Assembly (NCBI RefSeq): GCF_000968195.1
Contig: NZ_FO704550.1
Location: forward strand, 2,604,001-2,668,000
Source: Xenorhabdus doucetiae
GTDB lineage: Bacteria > Pseudomonadota > Gammaproteobacteria > Enterobacterales > Enterobacteriaceae
Length of the DNA stretch: 64,000 nt
Direction: 5' to 3'
The notes under the pieces were generated by a model, which saw nothing but the letters and a program-made list of their open reading frames with translations, ran no database searches and was not told the origin of the DNA. Position numbers and translations under genes: made by a program. Each line of letters begins with the position of its first letter. Within the stretch, counting starts at the first letter, position 1. Shown here piece by piece: positions 1 to 8,411 of this stretch.

Positions 1-37
1 CACATCAATGCTAATTTATTTCTCGTATTATCAGCAC
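1..37 (+). promoter_or_regulatory. Promoter of the cyaR sRNA, with a possible CRP half-site
   Basis: A TATTAT -10 hexamer lies at 26-31, about 6 bases before the expected CyaR 5' end. The window opens with CACAT, which sits where the right half (TCACA) of a class II CRP site centred near -41 would fall. CyaR is known to be activated by CRP-cAMP in E. coli. The left half-site lies outside the window, so the CRP assignment is inference. Confidence 0.45.
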
Positions 38-126
38 TGAAAAATAAAGAACTAAAAAAGTTTTACTGTAAGACTAGGAACCACCTCCTTGGCTAGCTCA
101 ATCTCCCTTGGGCTAGCCTTTTCTTT
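37..126 (+). ncRNA. cyaR: CyaR (RyeE) Hfq-binding small RNA
   Basis: The segment AGGAACCACCTCC at 77-89 is the invariant seed region of CyaR, which in E. coli pairs with ompX, luxS, nadE and yqaE mRNAs. It is followed by a stem (GGCTAGC at 91-97 pairing with GCTAGCC at 112-118) and a T-rich tail from 119, a Rho-independent terminator that is also the Hfq-binding end. The loop keeps the AATCTCCCTT sequence found in the E. coli molecule. The 5' third (ACTGAAAAATAAAG and onward) is more divergent, as usual for this RNA. The 5' end is placed from the -10 box and by analogy, so it is uncertain by a few bases. The position upstream of fbaB and thiD agrees with the yegQ-cyaR...fbaB...thiD region of E. 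coli. Confidence 0.88.
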
Positions 127-551
127 ATATATCAATAAAGAAAAAATCAATAAATTCAATACATTAAAAGAATACTTCGCCCGAAAAAGTCATTAAATTA
201 ATTTATGCTTTTACATTTAAATTGAATATTTATTAATCTATTATTAGTAACATTATTTATAATAATCAAGAAAATCATCTTCCCATAAATATCGTTAGAA
301 TTTATTCAGCTTAATGAAGGAAATTTTTAGAAAAAATAATCTAAATTATCCCGTTGCAAAATGATCTCAATATTTATTTATCCTCACACCAGATAAGTAT
401 TATTTCACTTTATTGTTAGGCAGCATGGTTAAATTTTAGCAATATTTGTATTAACTGAAGCGATCCACTGCTGTTTCCCTCGCGACTTACCTTGTGATCA
501 GTTCAAATATAAACAACAATCAGTAGCGCCTTTTGCAAACTGGAGCTAATC
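127..551. other. AT-rich intergenic region upstream of fbaB
   Basis: About 425 bases between the CyaR terminator and fbaB. No open reading frame with a ribosome-binding site and no clear repeat was found. It presumably carries the fbaB promoter; the GGAG just before the fbaB start (542-545) is the only assigned site. Confidence 0.6.
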
Positions 552-1601
552 ATGACTGATATCGTTAAGTTGTTAGGAAAAGACGCAGAGCGTTTATTGC
601 AACATCAGTGCAATACCATTCCACGTGAAAATCTCTATCTCCCAGGTACAGATTTTGTCGATAGAGTAATGCTCGACAATAACCGTCCCAATACGGTTCT
701 TCGTTCCATGCAAACCTTATTGAACCACGGTCGTCTGGCTGGCACAGGTTATCTGTCCATTTTGCCGGTAGATCAGGGTGTTGAACATTCTGCCAGCGCT
801 TCTTTTGCTGCCAATCCTCTCTATTTTGATCCCAAAAATATCGTTGAACTGGCAATTGAGGCAGGCTGTAATTGTGTTGCTTCAACTTACGGGGTACTGG
901 CGTCGGTTTCTCGCCGTTATGCGCATAAGATCCCATTTCTGGTCAAACTTAATCACAATGAGACGTTGACTTATCCCGCTGAATATGATCAAACATTGTA
1001 TGCCAGTGTCGAGCAAGCATTTAACATGGGTGCCGTTGCAGTAGGGGCAACAATCTATTACGGCTCTGCTGAGTCCCGCCGTCAAATAGAGGAAATTTCA
1101 GCCGCTTTCGAACGGGCTCACGAATTAGGTATGGTTACCGTACTATGGGCTTATCTGCGCAACTCAGCGTTCAAGAAAGACGGGGTGGATTACCATACCA
1201 GCGCTGATTTAACCGGTCAGGCAAATCATCTGGCAGCCACAATCGGTGCCGATATCGTGAAACAAAAAATGGCAGAAACAAATGGTGGTTATACGGCTAT
1301 TGGATTCGGGCACACAGATAAACGCGTTTACAGCGATTTAACGACTGAACATCCGATTGATCTCGTTCGCTATCAACTTGCTAACTGTTATATGGGACGT
1401 GCCGGATTAATCAATTCAGGTGGCGCTTCCGGAAATAATGACTTAAGTGATTCTGTTCGCACTGCTGTCATCAATAAACGTGCCGGAGGGATGGGATTGA
1501 TCCTTGGCCGTAAGGCGTTCAAGAAATCGATGAAAGATGGCATTGAGTTAATCCACTCTGTACAGGATGTTTATCTCGACAAGAAAGTTACCATCGCCTA
1601 A
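552..1601 (+). CDS. fbaB: Class I fructose-bisphosphate aldolase (FbaB)
   Basis: Glycolytic and gluconeogenic enzyme that reversibly cleaves fructose 1,6-bisphosphate to dihydroxyacetone phosphate and glyceraldehyde 3-phosphate through a Schiff-base lysine. The 349-residue protein has the length of E. coli FbaB (350) and is of the DhnA type, not the metal-dependent class II type. Recognisable segments are the N-terminal VKLLGKDAERLL, the VDQGVEHSA loop, and GADIVKQKMAE, which holds the expected Schiff-base lysine. The ATG at 552 is preceded by GGAG at 542-545. Followed by a hairpin at 1630-1652. FbaB-type aldolases are usually induced on gluconeogenic carbon sources, which would fit the neighbouring CRP-dependent cyaR, though no direct link is visible. 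Confidence 0.95.
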   Translation: MTDIVKLLGKDAERLLQHQCNTIPRENLYLPGTDFVDRVMLDNNRPNTVLRSMQTLLNHGRLAGTGYLSILPVDQGVEHSASASFAANPLYFDPKNIVELAIEAGCNCVASTYGVLASVSRRYAHKIPFLVKLNHNETLTYPAEYDQTLYASVEQAFNMGAVAVGATIYYGSAESRRQIEEISAAFERAHELGMVTVLWAYLRNSAFKKDGVDYHTSADLTGQANHLAATIGADIVKQKMAETNGGYTAIGFGHTDKRVYSDLTTEHPIDLVRYQLANCYMGRAGLINSGGASGNNDLSDSVRTAVINKRAGGMGLILGRKAFKKSMKDGIELIHSVQDVYLDKKVTIA

Positions 1602-1629
1602 TCAAGTCGCTTGGCTCACTGCTTTCAAA

Positions 1630-1657
1630 GATGGGGATCTCAGCATCCCCATTATTT
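1630..1657 (+). terminator. Probable terminator after fbaB
   Basis: Perfect 8-bp inverted repeat ATGGGGAT (1631-1638) and ATCCCCAT (1645-1652) with a 6-base loop and a short T-rich tail (TATTT). It separates fbaB from the convergent thiD. Confidence 0.6.
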
Positions 1658-1696
1658 AAGCGCTATCTCATTCAGGAATGATCTTATTTTGGTACA

Positions 1697-2494
1697 TCAC
1701 CACCATTGATGAAAATGGTGGACTGGCCCAATGCCATGACCGACTTCCAAACTATCTGCCTGCGTCAAAGCATGTTGTAAATAGGTTTTTGCAACCGGCA
1801 GAGTACTTTGCCAGTCAGAATAACGTGGACGCAATGCGGCGAGTGCTGCGGACAAAGTACAACCCGTTCCGTGGGTATGCCGTGTATTCACTCTGGGGGC
1901 AGTAAAACGCCATTCCCCTTCCAAGGTAAAGAGCCAATCCGGGCTTTCCTCATTATTCAAATGTCCGCCTTTCAATAAAACCGCCTGACATCCCATTGAA
2001 AGCAATGCGTGCCCCTGCTGCAACATGGCATCTTCGCTGGTCGCAAGATCACATTTCAGTATGGCTGCCGCTTCCGGTAAATTGGGGGTGATCAAAGAGA
2101 CTATCGGCAGTAATTGTTCTACCATTGTGGTAATGGCCTCCGGTGATAACAGGGGATCACCGCTTTTCGCCATCATGACCGTATCCAATACAATGTGGGG
2201 GATAGGATAACGCTGCAATGATTCTGCTATCACAGCAATATTCGCCGCATTCGACAACATGCCAATTTTAGCGCTGTCTATCCTGACATCTGCAAGCACT
2301 GATTCCAATTGAGCAGCAACAAAAAGCGGATCAAGGTCATAAACCGATTGCACGCCCTGGGTATTTTGCGCAACCAACGCGGTGATGACTGTGGTTCCGT
2401 AAGCACCTAGTGCAGAAAAGGTTTTTAAATCGGCCTGGATGCCAGCACCACCGCTAGGATCGGTTCCCGCGATAGTCAGTGAGTTAATTCTCAT
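1697..2494 (-). CDS. thiD: Bifunctional hydroxymethylpyrimidine kinase / phosphomethylpyrimidine kinase (ThiD)
   Basis: Phosphorylates 4-amino-5-hydroxymethyl-2-methylpyrimidine twice to give HMP-PP, the pyrimidine half of thiamine. 265 residues, the usual family length. Ribokinase-fold hallmarks are the N-terminal LTIAGTDPSGGAGIQADLK substrate-binding segment, the central LITPNLPEAA, and GTGCTLSAALAA near the C-terminus, which forms the anion hole with the catalytic cysteine. The ATG at 2494 is chosen because AGGGA lies 8 bases upstream and it aligns with E. coli ThiD; a GTG at 2512 in frame would add six residues. The gene stands alone here. In E. coli thiM precedes thiD, but no thiM is present. 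No TPP riboswitch signature was seen upstream. A terminator at 2534-2563 separates it from the cold shock gene. Confidence 0.95.
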   Translation of the reverse strand: MRINSLTIAGTDPSGGAGIQADLKTFSALGAYGTTVITALVAQNTQGVQSVYDLDPLFVAAQLESVLADVRIDSAKIGMLSNAANIAVIAESLQRYPIPHIVLDTVMMAKSGDPLLSPEAITTMVEQLLPIVSLITPNLPEAAAILKCDLATSEDAMLQQGHALLSMGCQAVLLKGGHLNNEESPDWLFTLEGEWRFTAPRVNTRHTHGTGCTLSAALAALRPRYSDWQSTLPVAKTYLQHALTQADSLEVGHGIGPVHHFHQWW

Positions 2495-2533
2495 TATGGT
2501 GATCCCTACCACCAGATAAAAGTCAAAATAAAA

Positions 2534-2563
2534 ATCACCCTATTAGTATCCTAATAGAGTGAT
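2534..2563 (-). terminator. Rho-independent terminator of the cold shock gene
   Basis: On the minus strand an inverted repeat (arms 2534-2546 and 2551-2563, core CTATTAG/CTAATAG, 4-base loop) is followed by TTTTTATTTT. It ends transcription from the cold shock gene before thiD. A second hairpin without a T-tract (TATCGTCAG at 2577-2585 with CTGACGATA at 2600-2608) lies just upstream of it in the same transcript. Confidence 0.8.
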
Positions 2564-2654
2564 ATTTGCAATAGGTTATCGTCAGATAATAAAACTAAGC
2601 TGACGATAGATATATTTAGCCAGTAATCAAATACCAGCCAAATTAAATTTATTA

Positions 2655-2864
2655 CTATAAAGTTGTGACGTTTGCAGCAGCAGGACCTTTAGGGCCATCC
2701 TGAATTTCAAACTCAACTTGTTGGCCTTCAGACAATGTTTTAAACCCATCTTTTACAATTGCAGAAAAATGTACAAATACATCTTTGCTACCATCGGTTG
2801 GAGTAATAAAACCAAAACCTTTAGACTCGTTGAACCACTTCACAGTACCAGTGATTTTTGCCAT
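2655..2864 (-). CDS. Cold shock domain protein of the CspC/CspE group
   Basis: A 69-residue single cold shock domain (OB-fold) that binds single-stranded RNA and DNA. It contains both nucleic-acid motifs, KGFGFI (RNP1) and VFVHF (RNP2), within the pattern GTVKWFNESKGFGFITP. It resembles E. coli CspC and CspE, which act as transcription antiterminators and mRNA stabilisers at normal growth temperature. The sequence does not decide between the two paralogues, so no symbol is given. The start is supported by AAGGAAATTTTTGAA just upstream (minus strand). The gene is followed by a strong terminator and preceded by a long AT-rich leader region, as is common for csp genes. Confidence 0.93.
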   Translation of the reverse strand: MAKITGTVKWFNESKGFGFITPTDGSKDVFVHFSAIVKDGFKTLSEGQQVEFEIQDGPKGPAAANVTTL

Positions 2865-3530
2865 TTCAAAAATTTCCTTTGAATCACTTTATTAGCCTAT
2901 TGGCACAAAAATAAACAAACCAGTATTAGTTGCTGTTATTTATTAACAGAACAGTACTTCGTTTACCCATGTGTTTTATCACATACTCTTTATATAATCG
3001 CAAGCCATTTTTTTCAGGTGCTGGAGCCAACGCACATATTTTCAATTCTTAATCTCTATCCCGATTTGAAATTACTCAATATCCTTTAAGTTACATAACT
3101 ATTTGAATCAATGTAGAAAGAAAATTGACCCCAAAGAAATTTCTTTGATAAATTTAATATATAATGCTGTTTTTATATCTGTTATGGTGTAAACCAGAGA
3201 GTTTTCGTTATGAAAAATTCATCTTAGATAACTATAAAAATTTCGGCTAACGCCATCTATTCTTTTTTTGAATATATAATATCATCGTTTTACATGTAAT
3301 CAGATTACTTTTTGTTTATCATTTATTAAATATTATTCAATTATAATATTTATGAGATGATTTTTTATTATTCCCCAGATGATCATTCCATACGATAAAC
3401 TGATTTCATCAAGTAAATAATATGCCAAAATTGTCGGACACTTCCTGACTCCTCACACTAACAGGTATAACAAAATATAAAACTATCAATTCTTGTATAC
3501 GAATAGGATGTCGTGAGAACAAATAATAGT
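2865..3530. other. AT-rich intergenic region between the cold shock gene and aroP
   Basis: About 670 bases. It holds the promoter and probable long 5' leader of the cold shock gene on the minus strand. A perfect 16-bp palindrome (CAAAGAAA at 3132-3139 and TTTCTTTG at 3140-3147) is followed 12 bases later by TATAAT (3160-3165) on the plus strand. No convincing coding sequence follows this box (only a 5-codon ATG...TAG near 3210). Confidence 0.5.
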
Positions 3531-3553
3531 CAGTCGGGCATCATACCCGACTG
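3531..3553 (-). terminator. Hairpin terminator after the aromatic amino acid permease
   Basis: Perfect 8-bp arms CAGTCGGG (3531-3538) and CCCGACTG (3546-3553) with a 7-base loop, 25 bases beyond the permease stop. The T-tract on the minus strand is poor (ACTATTATTT), while the plus-strand side has AAAAAA, so efficiency is uncertain. Confidence 0.6.
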
Positions 3554-3577
3554 AAAAAATCTGAAATGGATTAACAG

Positions 3578-4951
3578 TTAGCTGACTTGTCTTTTGGCTT
3601 TCTTTGATTGAGCAATCAAGTAGCCAACCCACAAGATACCAATCCAAAGTGGCATCAAGATAACCGAAATACGAATGGGTGGCATCATGAGAATAATGAT
3701 GAGAATGAACGCCAAAAATGCCAAACACAAGTAGTTTCCAAATGGATACCACAGTGCCTGAAATTTTGTTTTGACACCTTGTTTATCTTTAGCTGCACGG
3801 AATTTTAAATGAGCACAACAAATCATAATCCAGTTGATGACCAGAGTTGTTACCACCAATGCCATCAACAACTCAAATGCTTTACCGGGCATAACATAGT
3901 TAACCAATACACCAATCGATGTGGCCAGCGCCGATAAACCAATAGACAAGACAGGCACATTACGTTTGTTAACCTTGGTGAGCGCATAAGGTGCATTACC
4001 TTGTTTAGCCAAACCATATAACATCCGGCTATTACAATACACACCACTGTTATAAACAGATAATGCCGCCGTGAGTACCACCACATTCAGGATATTTGCC
4101 ACCCAGAAGCTATCCAGATCATGGAAGATCAAAACAAAGGGGCTGCCACCTTCAACCACTTTCATCCACGGATACAACGACAGCAAGATAGTCAGTGAAC
4201 CGATATAAAATAGCAAGATTCGATAAACAACCTGATTAGTTGCTTTTGGGATATTTTTCTCAGGATTTTCCGCTTCTGCTGCGGTAATACCCACCATTTC
4301 CAAGCCACCAAATGAAAACATGATCACGGCCAACGCCATAATCAAGCCAGAAAACCCATTTGGCATAAAGCCGCCCTGCTGCCATAAGTTAGTGATACTT
4401 GCCTGTGGGCCACCATTACCACTAATCAGCAAATAGCACCCAAAGATAATCATCCCGACAATAGCACTGACTTTAATGATAGAAAACCAGAATTCGGTTT
4501 CACCATATAACCGGACATTAATGAGATTAACGAGATTGATCAGTACAAAGAATACGGCGGCAGAAACCCATGTTGGCACGTCCGGCCACCAATATTGGAT
4601 ATACATACCAACCGCCGTTAACTCTGCCATGCCAACCAAAATAAACATGGCCCAGTAATTCCAGCCTGATAGAAAACCGGCAAAATTTCCCCAATATTTA
4701 TAAGCAAAGTGGCTAAACGAGCCAGCTACTGGCTCCTCAACCACCATTTCTCCCAGTTGGCGCATAATTAAAAATGCAATAAACCCACCAATTGCATACC
4801 CAAGGAGTACTGAAGGTCCTGCCATTTGAATGGTTTGGGCAATGCCCAAAAATAACCCTGTTCCTACTGCACCGCCGAGAGCAATAAGCTGAATATGCCT
4901 GTTTTTTAAACCACGCTTAAGCGTAGGTTGTTGTTCTTGTTGTTCTGCCAT
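3578..4951 (-). CDS. aroP: Aromatic amino acid permease of the APC family (AroP-like)
   Basis: Inner-membrane proton symporter for phenylalanine, tyrosine and tryptophan. 457 residues, exactly the length of E. coli AroP, with about 12 hydrophobic segments. Family signatures are LKRGLKNRHIQLIALGG at the N-terminus followed by the GTGLFLG unwound helix 1, and the conserved MRQLGEMVVEEPVAGSFSHF and FSFGGLEMVGITAAEAENP stretches. Identity is shared between AroP and PheP, which are close paralogues. The short N-terminus, SGNGGPQA and the ALSVYNSGVYCNSRML segment fit AroP slightly better, so substrate preference is inferred. The ATG at 4951 is preceded by GAGGA on the minus strand. Single-gene unit with a hairpin 25 bases after the stop. 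Confidence 0.85.
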   Translation of the reverse strand: MAEQQEQQPTLKRGLKNRHIQLIALGGAVGTGLFLGIAQTIQMAGPSVLLGYAIGGFIAFLIMRQLGEMVVEEPVAGSFSHFAYKYWGNFAGFLSGWNYWAMFILVGMAELTAVGMYIQYWWPDVPTWVSAAVFFVLINLVNLINVRLYGETEFWFSIIKVSAIVGMIIFGCYLLISGNGGPQASITNLWQQGGFMPNGFSGLIMALAVIMFSFGGLEMVGITAAEAENPEKNIPKATNQVVYRILLFYIGSLTILLSLYPWMKVVEGGSPFVLIFHDLDSFWVANILNVVVLTAALSVYNSGVYCNSRMLYGLAKQGNAPYALTKVNKRNVPVLSIGLSALATSIGVLVNYVMPGKAFELLMALVVTTLVINWIMICCAHLKFRAAKDKQGVKTKFQALWYPFGNYLCLAFLAFILIIILMMPPIRISVILMPLWIGILWVGYLIAQSKKAKRQVS

Positions 4952-5449
4952 CTAGTCCTCTTTTTACGATGCTTAGAACCCGTCTCATTAAAAGCTGTTT
5001 TATTTGTACAAAATTTGTCGAGTTTAAATTTCCTCAACATAATTCCCTCAACATAGAGTAGTGATTGAGCTATGTACTAATTTATGCAATATTGAGTTTG
5101 TTTATTCGTATCAGGTGGATATTAAAACATCATTTACAAAGAATGAATACTGCAAATGCATGTTAACACATGCAGGCAGAATAATGATTGAGTGAAGATC
5201 AAAAAGGTAAGTATCGGGTGATGGAACAAACACCTAATTCGAATACATCATTACCTTGCTCACAATGTACATCCAACGCTAACAAATACAAAAACAAACA
5301 TATCAATATCGAGCACAGAATTAAAAGCACTTTTTTAGTATTCAACGAGATCACCTTAAGAGTATTTCATCTATCTATAATGATGGGTTTTGTCATCTTG
5401 AAAAGAAGTTGTGTATACTTCCCCAACCTTCAACCAATTTAAAATTGTA
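4952..5449. other. Divergent intergenic region, aroP / MarA-like gene
   Basis: About 500 bases between two divergent genes, so promoters for both are expected here. In E. coli aroP is repressed by TyrR, but no convincing TyrR box could be picked out by eye. A weak 84-codon frame at 5188-5442 starts with TTG, lacks a ribosome-binding site and is not called. Confidence 0.5.
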
Positions 5450-5836
5450 ATGACACAAGATAACCACTTAGCACTTGTATGCGCACTGAGTAAATGGATA
5501 GAAAACCATCTTGGCCGTGTCATTCATCTTGAAGAGCTTGCTGCTTACTCTGGCTACTCGCTTTGGCACATGCAGAAAATATTCAAGGAAGTTACCGGCA
5601 TATCCCTTGGGAAGTACATCCGCCAACGACGCTTGGCTGGCGCTGTTTTTCTGTTGAGAAACAGTTCGCTGCCTATTTTTGATATTGCCCTGGATTTCGG
5701 CTTTGGCTCTCAATCCCATTTCACCTATATGTTCCGTAAAGAGTACGGCATTACGCCTTATGATTTTCGCCAGAGTACAGATATTGAACTTGAGGTTAAA
5801 CTTCCACTGCATCTAACTTATAACTGCGAATCATGA
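5450..5836 (+). CDS. AraC-family regulator resembling MarA/SoxS/PqrA
   Basis: 128 residues consisting of a lone AraC-type DNA-binding domain with two helix-turn-helix motifs, as in MarA (127) and SoxS (107), without an effector-binding domain. The first HTH region is IHLEELAAYSGYSLWHMQKIFK, written here as residues about 24-45, then TGISLGKYIRQRRL, then the second HTH with IFDIALDFGFGSQSHFTYMFRKEYGITP at about residues 79-106. Proteins of this type activate efflux pump, porin-regulating and oxidative stress genes by binding marboxes. The ATG at 5450 is chosen from alignment to MarA; a GTG at 5411 in frame would add 13 residues without homology. No good Shine-Dalgarno precedes either start. 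No repressor of the MarR or SoxR type is adjacent, so what controls it is unknown. Confidence 0.85.
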   Translation: MTQDNHLALVCALSKWIENHLGRVIHLEELAAYSGYSLWHMQKIFKEVTGISLGKYIRQRRLAGAVFLLRNSSLPIFDIALDFGFGSQSHFTYMFRKEYGITPYDFRQSTDIELEVKLPLHLTYNCES

Positions 5837-5851
5837 AGTTTGCCATCATCA

Positions 5852-5872
5852 GCGGCCATTCATCACGGCCGC
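5852..5872. terminator. GC-rich hairpin between convergent genes
   Basis: Perfect 6-bp arms GCGGCC (5852-5857) and GGCCGC (5867-5872) with a 9-base loop, in the gap between the convergent MarA-like gene and amiD. There is no T-tract on either side, so terminator function is only probable by position. Confidence 0.35.
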
Positions 5873-5955
5873 CATGCCTCAACTTAATATTTATTTTCTT
5901 TTCTCAATAACGCCACTTTATTTCTATACTATTTCTACATATTAAGCATAAACCG

Positions 5956-6789
5956 TTATTGGTATTTTTCGACCAAGGCTAAAGCGATCGCTTCCGTTTC
6001 TGCATCGGGAATGCCGCTAATATCTGACGGGCGAAAATGCATCTGAAATGCTTGAATCGTTTTATGAGTAGCACTATCCAAAATTCCCGTTTGAGGAATA
6101 CTATAACCATAAAGTGCCAGTGCTTTTTGAATTGACATCACTGAAGCAGGCATATTCGGTGCCCTGTCCGCTAAATATTTATTCACTGTGGCATGATCGG
6201 GCCAGGCCCCAATTCCCTGTTTATAAAGTTCACGCCACGGAAAAACCGGCCCAGGGTCTTCTTTTCTCAGTGGTGCGATATCACTATGACCTATAACATT
6301 CACAGCCTGAATGTTATGCCTGTGAATAATATCCTTTGCCAACCGGATCACGGCATTAATTTGTGATGGGTGGTATGAGCACCACTCTTTTTCGACAAAC
6401 TTTTGCTCAAATCCGCAATTTACAATTTCAATGCCAATAGAATAACGGTTTAAACTTTGGTATCCATTCCACTCACTCTTCCCTGCATGCCATGCCCTTT
6501 CCTTTTCTGAAACTAATTGAAAAATAATCGGTTCTTTATCCTTATACCTCGGTTGGGAAGGAATAAGGTAGTGAGCATTAACACGGCCTCCCGTTAATAC
6601 CCGGACAGATCTTTTATCATTTAGCGCGGTATAGTGAAGGACAAGAAACTTAATAGAGTCAATAGGTTGCTTAGTCGAGTAAGGATAGGAATGATCAACA
6701 ATATAACCGCCTCTATCTTCTCGTTCAGGGGAATGAGAACAACCAATCAACAACGTGATAAATAGACAAATTATTAAACGTTTTATCAT
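5956..6789 (-). CDS. amiD: N-acetylmuramoyl-L-alanine amidase AmiD (outer membrane lipoprotein)
   Basis: Zinc amidase that cleaves the lactoyl-L-alanine bond of murein and anhydro-muropeptides at the inner face of the outer membrane. 277 residues against 276 for E. coli AmiD. The signal peptide ends in LLIGC, a lipobox with Cys17 as the lipidated residue. The amidase_2 domain covers about residues 35-190 and shows the zinc ligand motif VLHYTA, the Y...IGIEIVNCG segment and IGHSDIAPLRKEDPGP with the second histidine and the aspartate. A C-terminal peptidoglycan-binding (PG_binding_1) repeat begins near residue 210 (MSIQKALALYGY). The lipoprotein would be sorted by the LolCDE complex encoded in this same window. 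Confidence 0.93.
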   Translation of the reverse strand: MIKRLIICLFITLLIGCSHSPEREDRGGYIVDHSYPYSTKQPIDSIKFLVLHYTALNDKRSVRVLTGGRVNAHYLIPSQPRYKDKEPIIFQLVSEKERAWHAGKSEWNGYQSLNRYSIGIEIVNCGFEQKFVEKEWCSYHPSQINAVIRLAKDIIHRHNIQAVNVIGHSDIAPLRKEDPGPVFPWRELYKQGIGAWPDHATVNKYLADRAPNMPASVMSIQKALALYGYSIPQTGILDSATHKTIQAFQMHFRPSDISGIPDAETEAIALALVEKYQ

Positions 6790-6900
6790 GATTGGTCAGC
6801 TATTTTACAGAAAGAGATAACATTGTGATGATTATATAGCAGATGAAACGAAAAGAGATATGGCGTTCTTTACTTATCAGTTTGTTTTTAAGCACAAATA

Positions 6901-6938
6901 AAAACCCGCTATTCGCGGAACGAACGAATAGCGGGTTT
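6901..6938 (-). terminator. Strong terminator of the alanine symporter gene
   Basis: Perfect 14-bp arms (6902-6915 and 6925-6938, core ACCCGCTATTCG) with a 9-base loop; the minus-strand tail is TTTTTATTT. It lies about 20 bases beyond the symporter stop. Confidence 0.9.
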
Positions 6939-6956
6939 ATAACGAGTTATTTTCTG

Positions 6957-8411
6957 TTACTGATGACTCTTCTCACCGTTAAATGGTGCATCATTATCCC
7001 AAATCCCTTTTTCAACTTGCTGTTGAATCTCTGGGTAGTCATTAATATTGAACGTCGGTAATTTTCCGGCCCTTCTCTGCTGGTTATAATCTTTCGCCAG
7101 CTTCATGGCGATACCGGACAACATCAGTATGGCAATCAGGTTAACAATAGCCATACATGCCATTGATAAATTTGCCATATTCCAGACCAGAGGCACATCG
7201 GCCAACGTACCAAACATCACCATACCCAGCGCAGCCAGGCGCAGAATAAATAAGCCGGCAGTGTGGTTACGCTCCAGGAATATCATATTGCTTTCAGCAT
7301 AAGCGTAATTGGCAATAATCGAGGTAAAGGCAAAGAAGAAAATCGCAATAGCAACGAATATCGTTCCCCAATGCCCAACAACGGATGACAATGCTCGCTG
7401 AGTCAGTTCAATGCCGCTGATAGCCGTGACATTTTCGTTAAGGACACCGGAAGAAAGGATGATAACCGCCGTTGCACTACAGATAACGATGGTATCCATA
7501 AATACCCCCAACATCTGCACATAACCCTGAGAGGCGGGATGTGGTGGATATGGAGACGCTGACGCGGCCGCATTTGGCGCAGAACCCATCCCCGCTTCAT
7601 TCGAGAACAACCCGCGTTGCACACCCTGAAGCATGGCCTGAGAGATGCTGTAGCCTAATGTTCCCGCTATCGCTTCCTGCACGCCAAAGGCGCTCTTGAT
7701 CACCAATGCAAATACCGCGGGAAGACGTTCAATATTGTGACCAACGACCCAAAGTGCCAGTATGAAATAGGCAATCGCCATAAACGGTACAACGATTTCC
7801 GCGACTCTGGCGATGGAACGCAATCCACCAAAAATAATCACGCCACTGATAATGACTAATACAATACCGACATAAAGTGGTTTGATATTAAAGGCAAAAG
7901 CCGCCGCTTCCGCAATTGAGCTTGCCTGAACGGCATTAAATACAAGACCAAACGCGATAATCAGGAAGAATGAAAACAGAATTCCCATCCATCGCTTCTT
8001 CAGCCCTTTTTCCATATAGTAAGCCGGGCCACCGCGAAAATTTCCTTGATCGTCTTTCGTCTTGTACAACTGAGCAAGCGTGCTTTCCACAAAGGAAGTT
8101 GCCATACCAATAAAGGCCACTACCCACATCCAGAAAACGGCCCCTGGCCCACCGGCAGTAATTGCAATGGCAACCCCGGCTAAGTTACCGGTTCCTACAC
8201 GAGCAGCAAGGCTGGTACATAAAGCCTGAAAAGATGAAATACCAGAGCTATCTGATTTATTACTATTTTTCAGAACGGAGAACATGTGGCCAAAATGGCG
8301 AAGTTGTATAAAACCAGAACGCAGTGTGAAGTAGAGACCCACCCCAAGAAGCAGGTATATGAGTGCGTAGTCCCAAAGAATGTGGTTAATGAAGTTAATC
8401 AGATCCGTCAA
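6957..8411 (-). CDS. alsT: Alanine/glycine:sodium symporter (AgcS/AlsT family)
   Basis: 484-residue inner-membrane transporter that imports alanine or glycine with sodium. It resembles E. coli YaaJ and Bacillus AlsT in length and in motifs. Hallmarks are the N-terminal LRSGFIQLRHFGHMF, the ALCTSLAARVGTGNLAGVA sodium and substrate loop at about residues 64-82, GGPAYYMEKGL at about 127, and the QRGLFSNEAGMGSAPNAAASA family signature near residue 265. About 10-11 hydrophobic segments are visible. The extreme C-terminus is hydrophilic (FNGEKSHQ). A strong terminator follows. The gene is not next to its E. coli neighbour (talB region), so the locus is rearranged. Confidence 0.9.
   Translation of the reverse strand: MTDLINFINHILWDYALIYLLLGVGLYFTLRSGFIQLRHFGHMFSVLKNSNKSDSSGISSFQALCTSLAARVGTGNLAGVAIAITAGGPGAVFWMWVVAFIGMATSFVESTLAQLYKTKDDQGNFRGGPAYYMEKGLKKRWMGILFSFFLIIAFGLVFNAVQASSIAEAAAFAFNIKPLYVGIVLVIISGVIIFGGLRSIARVAEIVVPFMAIAYFILALWVVGHNIERLPAVFALVIKSAFGVQEAIAGTLGYSISQAMLQGVQRGLFSNEAGMGSAPNAAASASPYPPHPASQGYVQMLGVFMDTIVICSATAVIILSSGVLNENVTAISGIELTQRALSSVVGHWGTIFVAIAIFFFAFTSIIANYAYAESNMIFLERNHTAGLFILRLAALGMVMFGTLADVPLVWNMANLSMACMAIVNLIAILMLSGIAMKLAKDYNQQRRAGKLPTFNINDYPEIQQQVEKGIWDNDAPFNGEKSHQ

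Noticed and set aside
2495..2535. TPP riboswitch before thiD
   Set aside because: The thi-box segments expected for a TPP riboswitch are absent and the space before the cspC/E terminator is only about 40 bases.
5188..5442. 84-codon frame upstream of the MarA-like gene
   Set aside because: Starts with TTG, no ribosome-binding site, no recognisable domain, lies in the AT-rich promoter region.
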